Shown in pieces: positions 18,927 to 20,039 of a DNA stretch of 20,039 nucleotides; the stretch's first letter is position 1; each line of letters begins with the position of its first letter. The stretch is from Priapulus caudatus (lineage: Eukaryota > Priapulida > Priapulimorpha > Priapulimorphida > Priapulidae). The position numbers and the translations under genes are program-made. Location of the stretch: contig NW_014577122.1 of assembly GCF_000485595.1 (NCBI RefSeq), positions 474,134-494,172 of the forward strand, written 5' to 3'. The notes beneath the pieces were generated by a model. The model was not told the origin of the DNA and made no database searches. It saw only the letters and a list, made by a program, of their open reading frames with translations.

Positions 18927-19605
18927 TTTTCATTAGAATCTTTCTTTTCATATAGAGCCAGGTACTACTCGACAACGTGTGTGTAGATCACCAAGCATTC
19001 ACTGTATAACATACGCTATATAACACACCGCACTCCTAATCTTATGTAACACATTACGCACATGATGTCATGGCCACGCAAAAACACATTTACGCGTATG
19101 CTTCTGTCGAGGTGATGCTAGAGCTATAGGTCGTGTTCGCTGTAAAACGTTCATCTTCCCCGCACATAATTCTGGCGTATTGCACACGTATATTCACGAT
19201 AACTCATTCGGCGCACGTATTTATCATTCGCGAGAGCCGATGCACAGCGACAGAGATTACGTTCCTCCGCTTGGTCGCTCTACTTTTTCCCGTTCTCATT
19301 TTCCTTCCAGTGGGGATTACGCCTTTCGTGTATAGATTTCGGCGAGATCACCTCCCATTCTCGCGCTCGTGCGTGGCAGATTGCCTGCTCGCCGTATTGT
19401 GTCGCCTCTCCTCGTCGTCTCTGTCCGGTTCCATTCCCAGGTGTCCGTCCCTGGATGCAATCTTATATGACCTGTGTATATCGGCGCGTGATTTCTTCGT
19501 TTAATTTGACATTTGCCGTACGGATTGCTGTCACTGCATGATTGCATTGCGGCGGGCAATCTAGCGAGAAATATTACATCCATAGCGGTGCAGCTGCCCG
19601 CGTTG
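18927..19605. other. No gene recognised
   Basis: Unique sequence with a 123-codon + frame (19133-19504). That frame has a hydrophobic middle (around FLRLVALLFPVLIFLP), but no recognisable family, and its length is compatible with chance. Confidence 0.5.
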
Positions 19606-19931
19606 AGGCTCCTCTCTCTCTCTCTCTGTCCTCTGCTCTCTCTGTCTGCTTCTCTCGTCGTCATCATCTCTCTCTCTCTCTCTGCTCTCTCTCTCTCTCT
19701 TCTCTCTCTCGTCCTCGTCGTCTCTGCTCATTCTCTCTCTCTCTCTCCTCCTCAGCTCTCCTCTCTTCTCTCATGTCCTCGCTCTCTCTCTACTCGTCGC
19801 TCCTCTTATCTCTATACTCTAATCGTGGTCTCCTGCGCTCTCCCTTTCCCTCTCTCGCTCCTCGCTCATCATCGACTGCTCTGCTCTCTCTCTCTCTCTT
19901 CTCTCTCTCCTGCCCCATCCTCTCCACTCTT

Positions 19932-19962
<31 letters not shown>

Positions 19963-20039
19963 CACTCTCGCTTCTCTCTCCTGCTCTCTCTCTCTCTCTC
20001 GCTCTCTATCTCTATCCTATCTGTCTCTCTCTCGCCTCT
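19606..20039 (+). repeat. CT-rich microsatellite running to the window edge
   Basis: CTCTCT runs broken by TGCTC, GTCC, GTCGTC, TATC and CCC variants over at least 434 bases. The tract is cut by the end of the window, so its true length is unknown. Confidence 0.95.

Noticed and set aside
19133-19504. 123-codon + frame with a hydrophobic segment, a possible membrane protein
   Set aside because: Single frame, no homology recognised, no splice or start context beyond chance.
17436-20039. Possible next DDR exon downstream
   Set aside because: No stretch encodes the expected end of the discoidin domain after a plausible acceptor. The frames present do not match.

Overview
The window looks like invertebrate (probably protostome animal) nuclear DNA. 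It has GT-AG splice signals around one short conserved exon, large amounts of di-, tri- and tetranucleotide repeat, and fold-back interspersed elements. Nothing looks bacterial: there are no operons, no ribosome binding sites and no densely packed open frames. Only one protein-coding feature can be recognised with confidence. It is a 232-base internal exon on the + strand at 17204-17435, encoding part of the N-terminal discoidin (F5/8 type C) domain of a discoidin domain receptor (DDR) tyrosine kinase. The motif spelling (TQGRFGNGQG, then LEYWRPG) is closer to what I remember of protostome DDRs than to vertebrate DDR1/DDR2.

Layout: 425-1086 is a CAG/TAG trinucleotide array. 1525-1658 is a CACG array. 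2421-2643 is CT-rich, ending in TA. 2646-3188 is a nested inverted-repeat insertion with a 16-bp target duplication. 3308-3508 is a spaced duplication. 5118-5747 is a second CAG/CAA array with an 81-bp hairpin inside it and an opposite-sense GCT run just after it. 6726-7675 is a decayed fold-back interspersed repeat with AAGGTCA motifs. 8425-8578 is a GGAT/GATA array. 8881-9165 is a third CAG/AAC array. 10086-10209 is ATT-rich. 11641-11756 is CACG again. 14395-14573 is a 50/30-bp GC-rich minisatellite. 14670-15465 is a compound GTC, GA, GT, GC, CT microsatellite block. 17070-17160 is a TG/CGTG tract directly upstream of the DDR exon, 17204-17435 is the exon itself, 17794-18190 is a roughly 60-bp AT-rich tandem array, and 19606-20039 is CT-rich to the window edge.

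The simplest reading is that most or all of the window is intronic or gene-flanking DNA of one long DDR gene transcribed left to right. No neighbouring DDR exon could be found, so the flanking introns would be at least about 2.6 kb downstream and possibly more than 17 kb upstream. Whether the left part is intron or intergenic cannot be settled from the sequence alone. Most long open frames are low-complexity translations of the microsatellites (poly-Ser/Asn, poly-Ala, poly-Leu, Arg-Glu), and I do not treat them as genes.
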